A program made the translations under genes and the position numbers. Positions 27,372-36,690 of a stretch of DNA of 64,000 bases are shown piece by piece (positions within the stretch are counted from its first letter, which is position 1; every line of letters begins with the position of its first letter). The notes beneath the pieces were generated by a model, which did not search any database, was not told where the DNA came from, and saw only the letters and a program-made list of their open reading frames with translations. The DNA comes from Scalindua sp964437425 (GTDB taxonomy: Bacteria; Planctomycetota; Brocadiia; Brocadiales; Scalinduaceae), in assembly GCA_964437425.1 (NCBI GenBank), contig CAYTGO010000002.1, forward strand, positions 43,404 to 107,403, read 5' to 3'.

Positions 27372-28568
27372 TCATACTGCACAATATTGTTCTTTGGTTT
27401 CTGTTCCCTGACTGCTCCCCTCAAGGATCTCGACAAACTGCTCAGCACTCTTCTTCCATGTATGTTCTTTCATATCATTCCCTGCCTGTGTTCCATACGA
27501 ATCCAACTCATCTCTATGTTGATAAGCCCATTCCAGTTGACTGATAGTCTCGTCCAGATCAGGATCGTCCCATACGGCAATCTTTGTTCCGTTCCTGCTA
27601 ATGTCTATTGATTTCATGTTATTTATCATAATAGCATTATCTTTAGTGATAACATCTCTATGCCCACTATTATAGGACGCGATTACAGGTTTACCACAGG
27701 CCATGTATTCCATGAGCACAAGATTGGTACCTCCCTCACACCTGTTTGTAAATAAACCAATATCAGTATTTTTGTATATTTTTGCCATCATGGCATTAGG
27801 ACGTGGTGAAAGCGTTACTATCCGTTCAGTGTCAAGTCCATTGCCATGTAATATTCCGTGCATTGCTGTAGCATAGTCTTTCGATTTAACTTCATATTTA
27901 ATATGAGGTGAGACTGCCATGGTATTCATACTATCACCCCACATATTAAACCACGCATTTACAAGCATGACATCTTTATGTCTATCCTGTAAGACCTTAT
28001 ATGCCTTGATAACAATATCCTGTCCCTTGCGAATTTCAAACTTACCACCTGAAAATATTACAAAGTTATCTTTGAAGATCTCTTTCTCTGAATGGTAAGT
28101 GTTAAATATCTGCTGATCCACTCCCTGTATCACGGTTTCTACACTATCCAGACCATGGTTGCGTAAAACCTCTTCACACCACTTTGATCCGGTAATCACA
28201 ACATCGAAGTTATCTCTTCCATTTTGAATATAATCCTGTAGAAGAATATTCTCTTCAAAAAAAGTGTATCCGGCCTTGAATGAAGCATTTACTTCCGGCC
28301 CCCATGGCACCAGGGACTGGTTGGCTATCGCCTGAAGAATGGGTCCATCAACCTGTCTGTTAACGTCGCTGTTAATTACCTGTGCTTCTGCATCATTAAG
28401 CAGCTTGCTTTTAAGGAGATGAAACTCATACTCGTCACCAATATCTTCAACACCAAAGTCCTCTGTAATAAATTTTGCATCTGCAATATCTGATATCTCT
28501 TTGACCAGGTATTTACCACAGACGCCCCATCCAAAACTTTTTCCCCTTGGCAAAATTAAATAAATCAT
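27372..28568 (-). CDS. Glycosyltransferase, GT-B fold (GT4 family)
   Basis: 398 residues. The C-terminal half has FSGGKFEIRKGQD and the E-x7-type motif of GT4 donors, E278GGTNLVLMEYMACGKP with E278 and E287 placed as the nucleotide-sugar binding pair. No membrane segment. Converges with the TPR-OGT gene across 27 bases and is followed in the operon sense by nothing on this strand; upstream partner is the GT2-like gene at 28621. AAGGATT lies about 12 bases before the ATG. Confidence 0.88.
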   Translation of the reverse strand: MIYLILPRGKSFGWGVCGKYLVKEISDIADAKFITEDFGVEDIGDEYEFHLLKSKLLNDAEAQVINSDVNRQVDGPILQAIANQSLVPWGPEVNASFKAGYTFFEENILLQDYIQNGRDNFDVVITGSKWCEEVLRNHGLDSVETVIQGVDQQIFNTYHSEKEIFKDNFVIFSGGKFEIRKGQDIVIKAYKVLQDRHKDVMLVNAWFNMWGDSMNTMAVSPHIKYEVKSKDYATAMHGILHGNGLDTERIVTLSPRPNAMMAKIYKNTDIGLFTNRCEGGTNLVLMEYMACGKPVIASYNSGHRDVITKDNAIMINNMKSIDISRNGTKIAVWDDPDLDETISQLEWAYQHRDELDSYGTQAGNDMKEHTWKKSAEQFVEILEGSSQGTETKEQYCAV

Positions 28569-28620
28569 AATACGACGAATCCTTTTTTTACTCAGATAAA
28601 ATTAATTGCAACCTCTTCAT

Positions 28621-29418
28621 TTATGATACCAATTCACTAGCTAACTCCGCCACCGCCGGAGAGTTGAGTCCACCTTCCGGATTATTAAGCCACTTTGCAA
28701 CAAACCTAGCTCTGTTTGAACTCAATATCTCTTTCCTTGTAACTTCCCTGCCAAAATAGTTTACTGATAACTCTTCGTTATGAGAAGCACCCCAGTGATG
28801 TTCAAAGTCTTTTACGGGGACAACATAGCAAGAGAGACCGGCCTTCATAATCTGTAATCCCATATCCCATTCCTCAAAAAAACATGGGCTGAATTGCACA
28901 TCAAACATCAAGTTATGTTTAAGAAATCTTTCAAGATGAATAGCAAAAAGAAAACCTGAAATATCATGTACCTGTATCGGCTCATTGAATGTTCCTCTTG
29001 CAAAATACTTGAGGACTTCACCTTTCTTGAAGTCCAGATGAGACCCCTGTGGACCGACAATAACCGCTTTATCCAAACGGAGTAAATATGATTCCAATTG
29101 ACTGACCGCAATCGGTTTAACATGGATATCAGCGTTAAGAATGAACGCCGTTCGCCCTTCAGCCATGTTAATACCCATATTCCACGATCTACTGACACCC
29201 GCATTTAAATTATTAAAGCAATATTTATCGATGCGCGGGTGATCACGAAGTTTATCAAAGACCTCATGACTATTGAAAATACAGATTACCTCACCATGAA
29301 TATCCTTCAGATCATCCAGTAATGTATTAATGTTGTATGGACTGTGTGGTGAATAGTCCAGAACTGGTATTATGAAGCTACGTTTTATATCGTAATCAGT
29401 TGTATTTTTTTTGTGCAT
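28621..29418 (-). CDS. Glycosyltransferase family 2-like
   Basis: About 265 residues. GT-A features: SFIIPVLDYSP at the N-terminus, NAGVSRSWNMGINMAEG, and the DxD-like NADIHVKP. Then PCFFEEWDMGLQIMKAG resembles the acceptor-site ED motif of GT2 enzymes. The ATG at 29418 has GGAG six bases upstream; the ATG at 29430 is also possible. Forms a two-gene unit with the GT4 gene downstream (52-base gap). Confidence 0.85.
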   Translation of the reverse strand: MHKKNTTDYDIKRSFIIPVLDYSPHSPYNINTLLDDLKDIHGEVICIFNSHEVFDKLRDHPRIDKYCFNNLNAGVSRSWNMGINMAEGRTAFILNADIHVKPIAVSQLESYLLRLDKAVIVGPQGSHLDFKKGEVLKYFARGTFNEPIQVHDISGFLFAIHLERFLKHNLMFDVQFSPCFFEEWDMGLQIMKAGLSCYVVPVKDFEHHWGASHNEELSVNYFGREVTRKEILSSNRARFVAKWLNNPEGGLNSPAVAELASELVS

Positions 29419-29713
29419 AAAAAGCTCCATCTAGGGCTTCTCTTGTACGAATGCCCAATAAAGGTCCGGTCTAATTTTAAGTTGAACAGGTCTATTCACG
29501 ATATCCTTTTCGATTTAAGTACTCTGAGCAACGCTGCTAATGTTCTATGTAATATTTAGTTATTTATCGATGAAGCAATCATGTTTAAAATATAGTCTAT
29601 ATTATCGCCTTACAATTGATATGCAGCGACCAGAGAATAATTTTCCTATTATGTCCATAAATTAGACATTAAAAGTAAATATTCTATACAAATGAAATCA
29701 AAATCATGACTTC

Positions 29714-29898
29714 GCTGGATAAATATTCTGCGTAAGTGCTTATTCCATCATCCCTAATAATATTACACCTGTATATACACAAATTTTAGACCAAAACTCA
29801 TTTTGGCATGTTTTAGCGACAAGGCAATAATGAGTGGCATGGTCAAGCAGGGTTTGTCCGTGTCATCATGAAAGAACAATTTGCTTTCTATAGGTAAC
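29714..29898 (+). repeat. Duplicated promoter/leader region of the oxidoreductase gene
   Basis: Matches 31139-31339, the region in front of the intact Gfo/Idh/MocA gene. Shared landmarks in the same order: GGATAAAT, TGCGTAAGT, CCAAAA...TTTTGGCATGTTTT, GG(A/C)...CATGG, and TTTGTCC...CATCA. The copies are diverged but colinear, so a segment carrying promoter plus gene was duplicated and this copy has since decayed. Confidence 0.7.
29791..29817 (+). promoter_or_regulatory. Decayed sigma-54-type promoter
   Basis: CCAAAA-N4-TTTTGGCATGTTTTAGC. GG (29805-29806) and GC (29816-29817) are 11 bases apart instead of the obligatory 12, one T having been lost compared with the intact copy at 31228-31244. 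It precedes the pseudogene, so loss of function of promoter and gene go together. Confidence 0.5.
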
Positions 29899-30117
29899 AT
29901 GTTATGTGTATCGTTATTATCTGTTGAGGATATTTTGGGTAGAGATATTGCGTTCGACGATCTGAATAGAATGAAAAGTGTACGTATTTTTGAAAAGAAA
30001 GCTGCGATGACTGGTGGATTAAACAATTTCGGTGGTTCTTAATTGCAGCTACGTAACGGCGATGTACTAAGCCCTCGCATCAATACGAGTGAAACTGATC
30101 ATGATATAGCTCAATAA
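29899..30117 (+). pseudogene. Internally deleted copy of the Gfo/Idh/MocA oxidoreductase gene
   Basis: Colinear with 31340-32200 of the intact gene but missing about 660 bases in the middle. The first dozen codons align after the ATG at 29899, then the frame jumps to AFDDLNRMKSVRIFEKKAAMTG, matching VFDDLNSMESVRVFEKGAAMTG of the intact protein. A TAA replaces the lysine codon before LQLR; reading through it continues in frame with LQLRNGDVLSPRINTSE, again matching, up to a stop at 30115-30117. Clearly dead. Confidence 0.85.
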
Positions 30118-30136
30118 TCTAAATGAAAATCACAAA

Positions 30137-30763
30137 TTACTGTCCATACATTTGATCATAAATCTCTTGATGAGGATCACTGGGCATAACAAATTCGTGA
30201 CACTCCTTTTTCTTTCTGGCGACAATCCATATTAAGACATCATGCCTGATTGAAGGGTCAGGTATCTCCAGCTTACCTATCATTAATGTTGAGTATTTTA
30301 AATAGACAATGTCAAAGTGGTTCGCTTTCAAAACATTTATCAGAAGATCAGGGTTAAACACATACAATCCATGTTTAAAATAACCATTCACATTTGTATG
30401 CAAAAAATATAGCCCACCCTCCTTTACCATCCTGATACAACTCTCCAAACACTGCTTAACATCAAAGATATGTTCAATCGTCCCTATATCTGCAACAACA
30501 CTATACTTTCCATGTTCTTCTATTGGAACAGGCAGATTAAGATCATACCTCAGTTCTGCTCTTGCATCATGGAGATCTAATGTCTTAACATCATTTACCC
30601 CCCTGGAAATTAAGAGTTCTTTAAAATCTACAAACTTGAAATCATCTGGCAGATTATCACCAAATATTCCCTGGAACCCAAGCGTCAAGAATGGTTCAGA
30701 AAAAAAACCTGAGATTTGAAAAATTTCTCTATAAAGTGGAAAATGTTTTTCAATTAGCGCCAT
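30137..30763 (-). CDS. Probable SAM-dependent methyltransferase
   Basis: 208 residues. KYSVVADIGTIEHIFDVKQCLESCIRMVKEGGLYFLHTN has the layout of class I methyltransferase strand 4 and helix (IGTIEHI in place of the usual xxVLEH, then a GG turn and strand), but the glycine-rich motif I is not obvious, so SAM binding is uncertain. Substrate unknown; placed among glycan genes. No Shine-Dalgarno. Its stop lies 20 bases from the oxidoreductase pseudogene on the opposite strand. Confidence 0.6.
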   Translation of the reverse strand: MALIEKHFPLYREIFQISGFFSEPFLTLGFQGIFGDNLPDDFKFVDFKELLISRGVNDVKTLDLHDARAELRYDLNLPVPIEEHGKYSVVADIGTIEHIFDVKQCLESCIRMVKEGGLYFLHTNVNGYFKHGLYVFNPDLLINVLKANHFDIVYLKYSTLMIGKLEIPDPSIRHDVLIWIVARKKKECHEFVMPSDPHQEIYDQMYGQ

Positions 30764-31215
30764 TTACATTTATAAGGATAAGATTATTTACTTCTAACAA
30801 AGAATAAAATTACTAAAACAACGTTCTTAAACAGAAATATTCAGGCAATCATATAATAATAAAAAAGCATGTCAATCAAATTCGGAAATGCCAGGCTGCT
30901 TCATTTTTAGCAGGTTGATAAATACTTTACATTTACTATCAAGGTTTAGACTCTGGGAGAAACTATCCATACTATCCACTCGAAAAAAATGAAGATAATG
31001 ACCCGGGAATAGTTGATTTAATCCCAATATCTTCCCTTCAAATTTTTATAGTGTCATTAGAAAATATTTTCACTTAATGTACAGAATTTAAACATCAGAA
31101 AAAAACCATATAAACGTAAAATATATTTTTTGATCTCAACGGATAAATAATTTGCGTAAGTACTTATTTCATAACCAATAACGATAAACCTACGTAGCAA
31201 CAAACAAATCTTAGC

Positions 31216-31244
31216 CCAAAACCTATTTTGGCATGTTTTTAGCT
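31216..31244 (+). promoter_or_regulatory. Sigma-54-type promoter with overlapping dyad
   Basis: TTGGCATGTTTTTAGCT has GG at 31230-31231 and GC at 31242-31243, 12 bases apart. The perfect dyad CCAAAA-CCTA-TTTTGG (31216-31231) overlaps the -24 element. The same arrangement occurs at 39903-39930. Transcription would begin near 31255, about 85 bases before the ATG at 31340. Confidence 0.6.
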
Positions 31245-31339
31245 ATCTTATGTTAGTACCAAAAATGGTTGGAACATGGACAAACAGGTTTTGTCCATAC
31301 CATCACGTAAGTATAATCAACTTTTATAAGGAAAGAATT

Positions 31340-32395
31340 ATGATACGTATAGGTATTATCGGCTGTGGATACTGGGGTATAAACTATGTGCGCGTTTTTA
31401 GCGAACTACCCGATGTAACTGTATCACGAGTGTGTGATACGAGCGACGAAAGGCTTCTGAAAATGCACCAGAAGTTTCCCTATGTATTCCCTACCAAGCT
31501 AATGGATGAACTCCTGGCAGACGCAGAAGTGGACGCCGTTGTTGTCGCAACTGAGGCTTCATCACACTATGATATTACCAAAGCGTGTCTCTTAAACAAT
31601 AAGCATGTTCTGGTTGAAAAACCACTGACTACCACTGCAAAGGAATCTGAAGAGTTAGTAAGACTTGCAGAAGAAAAGAATCTGAAACTGATGGTAGGAC
31701 ATACATTCCTTTATAACCCATCCATTCGTAAGATGAAGGAATATCTGTCTGATGATGACATCGGATCAATTTACTACCTGAAGGCTACACGTACACATCT
31801 GGGACTGATCCGTCAAGATGTTAACGCTATCTGGGATCTGGCACCTCATGATATATCTATTTTCTCATTTCTCCTTGATGCTCAACCCCTCTGGGTGAGC
31901 GCAGTAGGTGGAAACTATTTGAATGGACGTCCGGATGTGGGCTTTCTCACTCTAGGATATCCACAAAATATTCTCGGCCATATCCATGTAAGCTGGATTA
32001 ATTCTAACAAAGTACGTGAAATTTCAGTCGTAGGAAGTAATAAGAGGATTGTATTCGACGACCTGAATAGTATGGAGAGTGTACGAGTTTTTGAAAAAGG
32101 AGCGGCGATGACCGGCGAAGCTGACAGTTTCGGTGAATTTAAATTGCAGTTACGTGACGGAGACATATTAAGCCCCCGCATCAATACCAGTGAACCACTG
32201 AAGAACCAATGCAGTCATTTTGTTTCCTGTGTTTCCAATGACCACTCTCCCCTTACAGACGGGACAAATGGCCTTAACGTAGTACGTGTTATGGAAGCCA
32301 TAAATTTGTCCTTAGAAAAACGGGGAGCACCGGTCGACATTTCTACAGACTTGTCATCTGAAAAAAAGGAAGTCCCAATGGAGATTACCGTTTGA
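31340..32395 (+). CDS. Gfo/Idh/MocA family NAD(P)-dependent oxidoreductase
   Basis: 351 residues from the ATG at 31340 (AAGGAAAG upstream); the frame opens earlier at 31250 but that part lies at the promoter. Rossmann motif GIIGCGYWG at the N-terminus, the family's EKP motif in VLVEKPLTTT, and DLAPHDISIF with the catalytic-side histidine. This family oxidises or reduces sugar rings; beside a DegT aminotransferase the closest model is the WlbA/WlbE pair that makes 3-amino sugars from UDP-GlcNAcA. First gene behind a sigma-54-type promoter; the next gene overlaps its stop by four bases. A decayed copy lies at 29899-30117. Confidence 0.9.
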   Translation: MIRIGIIGCGYWGINYVRVFSELPDVTVSRVCDTSDERLLKMHQKFPYVFPTKLMDELLADAEVDAVVVATEASSHYDITKACLLNNKHVLVEKPLTTTAKESEELVRLAEEKNLKLMVGHTFLYNPSIRKMKEYLSDDDIGSIYYLKATRTHLGLIRQDVNAIWDLAPHDISIFSFLLDAQPLWVSAVGGNYLNGRPDVGFLTLGYPQNILGHIHVSWINSNKVREISVVGSNKRIVFDDLNSMESVRVFEKGAAMTGEADSFGEFKLQLRDGDILSPRINTSEPLKNQCSHFVSCVSNDHSPLTDGTNGLNVVRVMEAINLSLEKRGAPVDISTDLSSEKKEVPMEITV

Positions 32396-33654
32396 AAGTA
32401 ACTTTGATTTCACCTCCAAGCCCTTTCCTTATCGATCAGAAAGCATTTCCTCCTCTTGGACTTCTTTATGTAGCAGGATTCCTTGAACACAATGGAATTG
32501 ACATAAATGTCGCTGACCTGGCTGATAAAGAGACTGAACTTGAGAATTCATTGGAACCATATATGAGTGCTGACATATATGGGATTACATCAACATCTCC
32601 TCAATACCCACAGGCACTTAAGATATTGACTGTTTTACGCCGCAGAAATCCAAAAGCACGTATAATCATAGGAGGTGCATACCCCTCGTCATTGCCTGAC
32701 AAATGCATACAAGACGGTTTTGATTTTGTAGTAGCCGGCGAAGGGGAAGAGGCAATGCTTAAACTGATTAAGAATATTGATAATAAACAAACTCCCGGTA
32801 TTGTACAGGCTAGTTATATTCAAGATCTGGACACTATACCCTTTCCTGCACGCCATCATGTAGACATCAGCTCTTTTGGATATAAAATTGATGACGGCAA
32901 GGGTACAACATTAATAACCAGCAGAGGATGCCCCTATGTATGTTCATTCTGTTCAAAGGAAGTCTGGCAGCGTGGCACACGCTTCCACGGCACCGACTAT
33001 GTAATCGCTGAGCTTGAATATATTATTAACAGATATAATTTTAAGCACTTTCTGTTTCTGGACGACACAATAACCATTCGCAAAAAAAGATTACTGGAAT
33101 TATGCAGTCGCATTGAAAAACTGAACATCAAGTGGCGCTGCTATGCAAGAACTACCACAACTAAAGAGATGCTTATAGCAATGAAGAAGGCCGGTTGCGT
33201 GGAAATTGGTGTTGGTGTAGAGAGCGGTTCACAGAAAATCCTCGATATTGTTGATAAGAATGAGACTGTCGAACAAAACTCAGCTTTTGTCGAACTATGC
33301 AAGCAGGTCGGAATCACTGCCAACGTGTTCATCATGATCGGACTGCCCGGTGAGAACTATGATACCGTTGAGGAAACACGTCAGTGGATGGAGCGAGTGC
33401 GTCCGGATAAATTTGGTTTTAATATTTTTATGCCGTATGCCGGTACTCCGGTTTATAAAAATCCTGACAGGTATGATATCCAGATATTTGATGTCCCGGA
33501 AGAGAAGAGTTGGGTAAAAGGACGTCAGGGAGAATATGAATCATTTGTAGCTACTGATGCGTTAAGTCGCAATGAGATCGAACGTCTTTTTGGTGAGCTC
33601 TTTGCTCAGTTCAGTGAAATAACAAGCTGGAAGCCCGGGGTAGGTAAGAAGTAA
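32392..33654 (+). CDS. B12-binding-domain radical SAM protein
   Basis: 420 residues starting at a TTG that overlaps the previous stop (TTGA). N-terminal cobalamin-binding-like domain (about 1-130; PPLGLLYVAGFLEHNGI, GGAYPSS), then a radical SAM core with the iron-sulfur cysteines C180, C184, C187 in RGCPYVCSFC, GVGVESGSQKIL and IMIGLPGE. Relatives methylate unreactive carbons or rearrange sugars and lipids; here a sugar C-methylase or epimerase is plausible. Coupled to the oxidoreductase gene. Confidence 0.88.
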   Translation: MKVTLISPPSPFLIDQKAFPPLGLLYVAGFLEHNGIDINVADLADKETELENSLEPYMSADIYGITSTSPQYPQALKILTVLRRRNPKARIIIGGAYPSSLPDKCIQDGFDFVVAGEGEEAMLKLIKNIDNKQTPGIVQASYIQDLDTIPFPARHHVDISSFGYKIDDGKGTTLITSRGCPYVCSFCSKEVWQRGTRFHGTDYVIAELEYIINRYNFKHFLFLDDTITIRKKRLLELCSRIEKLNIKWRCYARTTTTKEMLIAMKKAGCVEIGVGVESGSQKILDIVDKNETVEQNSAFVELCKQVGITANVFIMIGLPGENYDTVEETRQWMERVRPDKFGFNIFMPYAGTPVYKNPDRYDIQIFDVPEEKSWVKGRQGEYESFVATDALSRNEIERLFGELFAQFSEITSWKPGVGKK

Positions 33655-33658
33655 TATA

Positions 33659-33697
33659 CCGAGTTACGGGTTGCAAGTTTCGAGTTCCGAGTTTGGG
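33659..33697 (+). repeat. GTTGCAAGTT-type intergenic mini-repeat
   Basis: Run of near-repeats of GAGTT/GGGTT with core GGGTTGCAAGTT. The reverse complement of the stretch at 59608-59664 has the same core and style. Both lie just after a stop codon between genes. Confidence 0.45.
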
Positions 33698-33731
33698 CAT
33701 AATTCAAACAGTCTGTTAACCTCTTTCCATT

Positions 33732-34673
33732 ATGAAGAAAAAAAGAGTTGTATTATGTGGTGAAAAATGGGTAGCCGAACAGTGCCTGGAGTTCCTGTAT
33801 AACAGGAAAGACACGGAAATTTGTGCTATCGTAGCGGCGCCAGAAGATTGGCAGGCTGATTTAATTTCGTTTGGTGACAGGAAGAATCTGAAAGTATTCA
33901 TTGGTAATATTAATGACTATTTTGATGATCTGGAAAGTCTCCAGCCGGATTTCATCTTCTCAGTCCAATATCGTCCATTACTTAAATCGCCAATATTGAA
34001 CCTGCCAACCAGTGGATGCATAAACTTACATTTTGGACTGCTTCCACGGTATGGTGGCTGCTATCCCATTGCATGGTCGATCCTGAATGGAGAGAAGCAA
34101 GCCGGGTCAACACTGCATTACATGGTAGAAAGGTTTGACGAGGGAGATATCATTGCACAGACTTCTGTTCCGATAAAAGAAGAAACAACAGCACGTGAGC
34201 TGTTTGATTCAATGAGTGTAGCAGCTGTTAAACTCTTCGCCGATACATATCCTTCTCTATTGGAAGGCACTTTTAAAGCATCATCTCAGGATATGTCCAG
34301 AAAACTTTATTACGATAACGACAGTATTGATTTCAACCGAGACAGAGTTATAGATTGGACAAGAACTGGAGATGAAATTCAACGAAGGATATGCGCCTTC
34401 TCTTTTGAACCATTTCAACTGCCGCTGACATCTTTACATTTACCGGATGGAAAACAGTCACAAGCGACCATTGCTAACTCTAGACTGCATAATGATCATT
34501 CTTCAAAGAATTCCGGAAAAACCGGTCATATTACAGAGGTCACAGATTCCGGCAGGCTGATGGTTGCTACCGGTAATGGTGATTTAATCGAAATAGGCTT
34601 GCTGAATAACCAACCACCTCTGGAATTCATTGAGTCATTAGCCTGCACTCCGGATAGCATATCGTTCATATGA
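33732..34673 (+). CDS. Formyltransferase-fold protein, probable sugar N-formyltransferase
   Basis: 313 residues. The formyltransferase catalytic triad is present: N98 and H100 in CINLHFGLLPRYGG and D136 in ERFDEGDII. The enzyme takes formyl from N10-formyl-tetrahydrofolate. It is not Met-tRNA formyltransferase by context: it sits in a glycan island, and its divergent C-terminus suggests a sugar substrate, as in ArnA N-terminus, VioF or WlaRD relatives. A formamido sugar would need an amino sugar precursor, which the DegT aminotransferase at 37684 could supply. Its stop is one base from the stop of the convergent CgeB-like gene. Confidence 0.85.
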   Translation: MKKKRVVLCGEKWVAEQCLEFLYNRKDTEICAIVAAPEDWQADLISFGDRKNLKVFIGNINDYFDDLESLQPDFIFSVQYRPLLKSPILNLPTSGCINLHFGLLPRYGGCYPIAWSILNGEKQAGSTLHYMVERFDEGDIIAQTSVPIKEETTARELFDSMSVAAVKLFADTYPSLLEGTFKASSQDMSRKLYYDNDSIDFNRDRVIDWTRTGDEIQRRICAFSFEPFQLPLTSLHLPDGKQSQATIANSRLHNDHSSKNSGKTGHITEVTDSGRLMVATGNGDLIEIGLLNNQPPLEFIESLACTPDSISFI

Positions 34674-34674
34674 G

Positions 34675-35622
34675 TTATGACGAAACCGCCCTCTTCTTCA
34701 CAAACAAGGATAATGTCTTAATCATATCATTCGCTCTATGGCCATAAGTGTGTTCATTTAGAACCTTTCTTAGTCCTTCAGCTGCTATTTCTTCTCTTTC
34801 ATCATCATTCTCAAGATAATAATCGGCAAGCGCCAAAAGCTCTTTTTCGTTTCTATATATTACAATCTGTTTTTTGTCGTCAAGGATATCTGTAAGACCA
34901 CTTCCTCTTGCTTCATTTGTCAGGAGCATACTTCCGGATGCCAGTACCTCAAAGACCCTCATGTTTAACCCACCTTCTATTGATTTGTTAAACACTATTT
35001 TGGACTGAGAAAAAACCTCTGCCATTCTTTCCAGAAAACATCTTTCGTAATATGTATTAAACCTTTGGCTCAGCTCTTTAAGCAAATGTGTCCTTTCAGT
35101 GTTAAGAACACCTACAAAACCGACATCATACAGTTTTTCATCCTTTTTTTTCCCGTGTATTTCCGGATCACAAGCGGGAGGGACCCAAAATACATTCTCT
35201 ACACCTCTCTCCTTAAACATTTCAACTGCAGGTTTGTGCGCAACAAATACTACGTCAAAATCCCTTGCGAATTCCAGATGATGATCAAAATTTATGTGAG
35301 CGTCAATTAAATAGCAGGCTTTAACACACTTAAGTGAATTCAGATTATTCAATGGATAAAAAACACAAGTATCCACAAACAAGAAAACATCAGGATTCCA
35401 TCCTGTTGGCAACTCATTTATTACACGATCTATATCACCATCCAATAAAGGTATCTGAAGGTCTCTAACTCTACTTTCTACTGCCAGCAAGTCCCATTGT
35501 TCCAGCATATCTTTACTCATAGTAGGACCGTGTGTTATTACACCACATATCCTCCTCATCGCTTTTTCAAGATAAACTGCTGTTGTCACCGGAATAGATG
35601 CATAACTGAGCAATATATTCAC
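34675..35622 (-). CDS. CgeB-like glycosyltransferase, paralogue 3 of 3
   Basis: 315 residues, GTG start with GGAG eight bases upstream. C-terminal GT-B half of the Glyco_trans_1_2 (CgeB-like) type: FLERMAEVFSQSKIVFNKS, NMRVFEVLASGSMLLTNEARGSGL, and LADYYLENDDEREEIAAEG. The N-terminal half is short. Clearly paralogous along its whole length to the next two genes. Members are often linked to glycan or polysaccharide loci; acceptor unknown. Confidence 0.87.
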   Translation of the reverse strand: MNILLSYASIPVTTAVYLEKAMRRICGVITHGPTMSKDMLEQWDLLAVESRVRDLQIPLLDGDIDRVINELPTGWNPDVFLFVDTCVFYPLNNLNSLKCVKACYLIDAHINFDHHLEFARDFDVVFVAHKPAVEMFKERGVENVFWVPPACDPEIHGKKKDEKLYDVGFVGVLNTERTHLLKELSQRFNTYYERCFLERMAEVFSQSKIVFNKSIEGGLNMRVFEVLASGSMLLTNEARGSGLTDILDDKKQIVIYRNEKELLALADYYLENDDEREEIAAEGLRKVLNEHTYGHRANDMIKTLSLFVKKRAVSS

Positions 35623-35693
35623 TGTCTTTACTCCAACATTATAATACTATATATTAAACTGTTCCCCGAACAACATGACTTTCATGTGAATCA

Positions 35694-36650
35694 CTACGTC
35701 ACCACCCCCACCTTTACAAATAAGGACAATGTCTTAATCATATCTTTTGCTCTATGATCATAAGTGTGTCCATTTAGAACTTTTCTCAATCCTTCCGCTG
35801 CTATTTCTTCTCTTTCATCATCATTCTTAAGGTAATAATCTGCAAGCTCAAGAAGTTCTTTTTCGTTTCTATATACTACAATCTGTTCTTTCTCTTGAAA
35901 GAGATCTGTAAGTCCACTTCCTCTGGCCTCGTTTGTCAGGAGCATACTACCGGATGCCAGAACCTCGAAAACCCTCATGTTTAATCCATCTTCTACTGAT
36001 TTGTTAAACACTATTTTGGACTGGGAAAAAACCTCTGCCATTCTTTCGAGAAAACACCTTTCGTAATATGTATGAAACCTTTTATCCAACTCATAAAGCA
36101 GTTTTACTCTTTCAGAGTTAAATTCCGGATTAAGAGTCCCTACAAAACCGATGTCGTACAACTTTTCATCTGTCTTTTTTCCATGTATTTCCGGATCACA
36201 AGCGGGAGGAACCCAGAATACATTCTCTACACCTCTCTCCTTAAACATTTCGACTGCAGGCTTGTGTGCAACAAATACCACATCAAAATCTCGCGCGAAT
36301 TCCAGATGATGATCAAAATATATGTGAGCGTCGATTATATAACATGCTTTAACACACTTAAGCGAATCCAGATTATTCAGTGGAAAAAGAACTCCAGTAT
36401 CCATAAACAAAAAAACATCCGGTGCCCATCCTGTTGGTAACTCGTCTACTACACGACTGATATCGCCATCCGAAAAGGGTATTTGATGAGCCTTTACTCT
36501 ATCTTCAATCTCCAACAAATCCCATGTTGTCAATATTTCCTTGTTTATTGAAGGCCCATAGGTCATTACATTACAAATCTTCCTTAACGCCTTTTCCAGA
36601 TAGGAAGCTGTAGTCATTGGATTTGACGTATAACTAAGTAAAACATTCAT
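35694..36650 (-). CDS. CgeB-like glycosyltransferase, paralogue 2 of 3
   Basis: 318 residues from the ATG at 36650 (GGAG eight bases upstream; a GTG at 36659 is in frame but the paralogues align from this ATG). It is very similar to paralogue 3, including identical stretches such as VFVAHKPAVEMFKERGVENV, and carries the same donor-site region with VFEVLASGSMLL. It has a slightly longer loop (NPEFNSERVKLL) shared in position with paralogue 1. Gap to the next copy is 71 bases. Confidence 0.87.
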   Translation of the reverse strand: MNVLLSYTSNPMTTASYLEKALRKICNVMTYGPSINKEILTTWDLLEIEDRVKAHQIPFSDGDISRVVDELPTGWAPDVFLFMDTGVLFPLNNLDSLKCVKACYIIDAHIYFDHHLEFARDFDVVFVAHKPAVEMFKERGVENVFWVPPACDPEIHGKKTDEKLYDIGFVGTLNPEFNSERVKLLYELDKRFHTYYERCFLERMAEVFSQSKIVFNKSVEDGLNMRVFEVLASGSMLLTNEARGSGLTDLFQEKEQIVVYRNEKELLELADYYLKNDDEREEIAAEGLRKVLNGHTYDHRAKDMIKTLSLFVKVGVVT

Positions 36651-36690
36651 TACCGACACTCCAATACTGTAAAAGAAACTTGAAGATATC

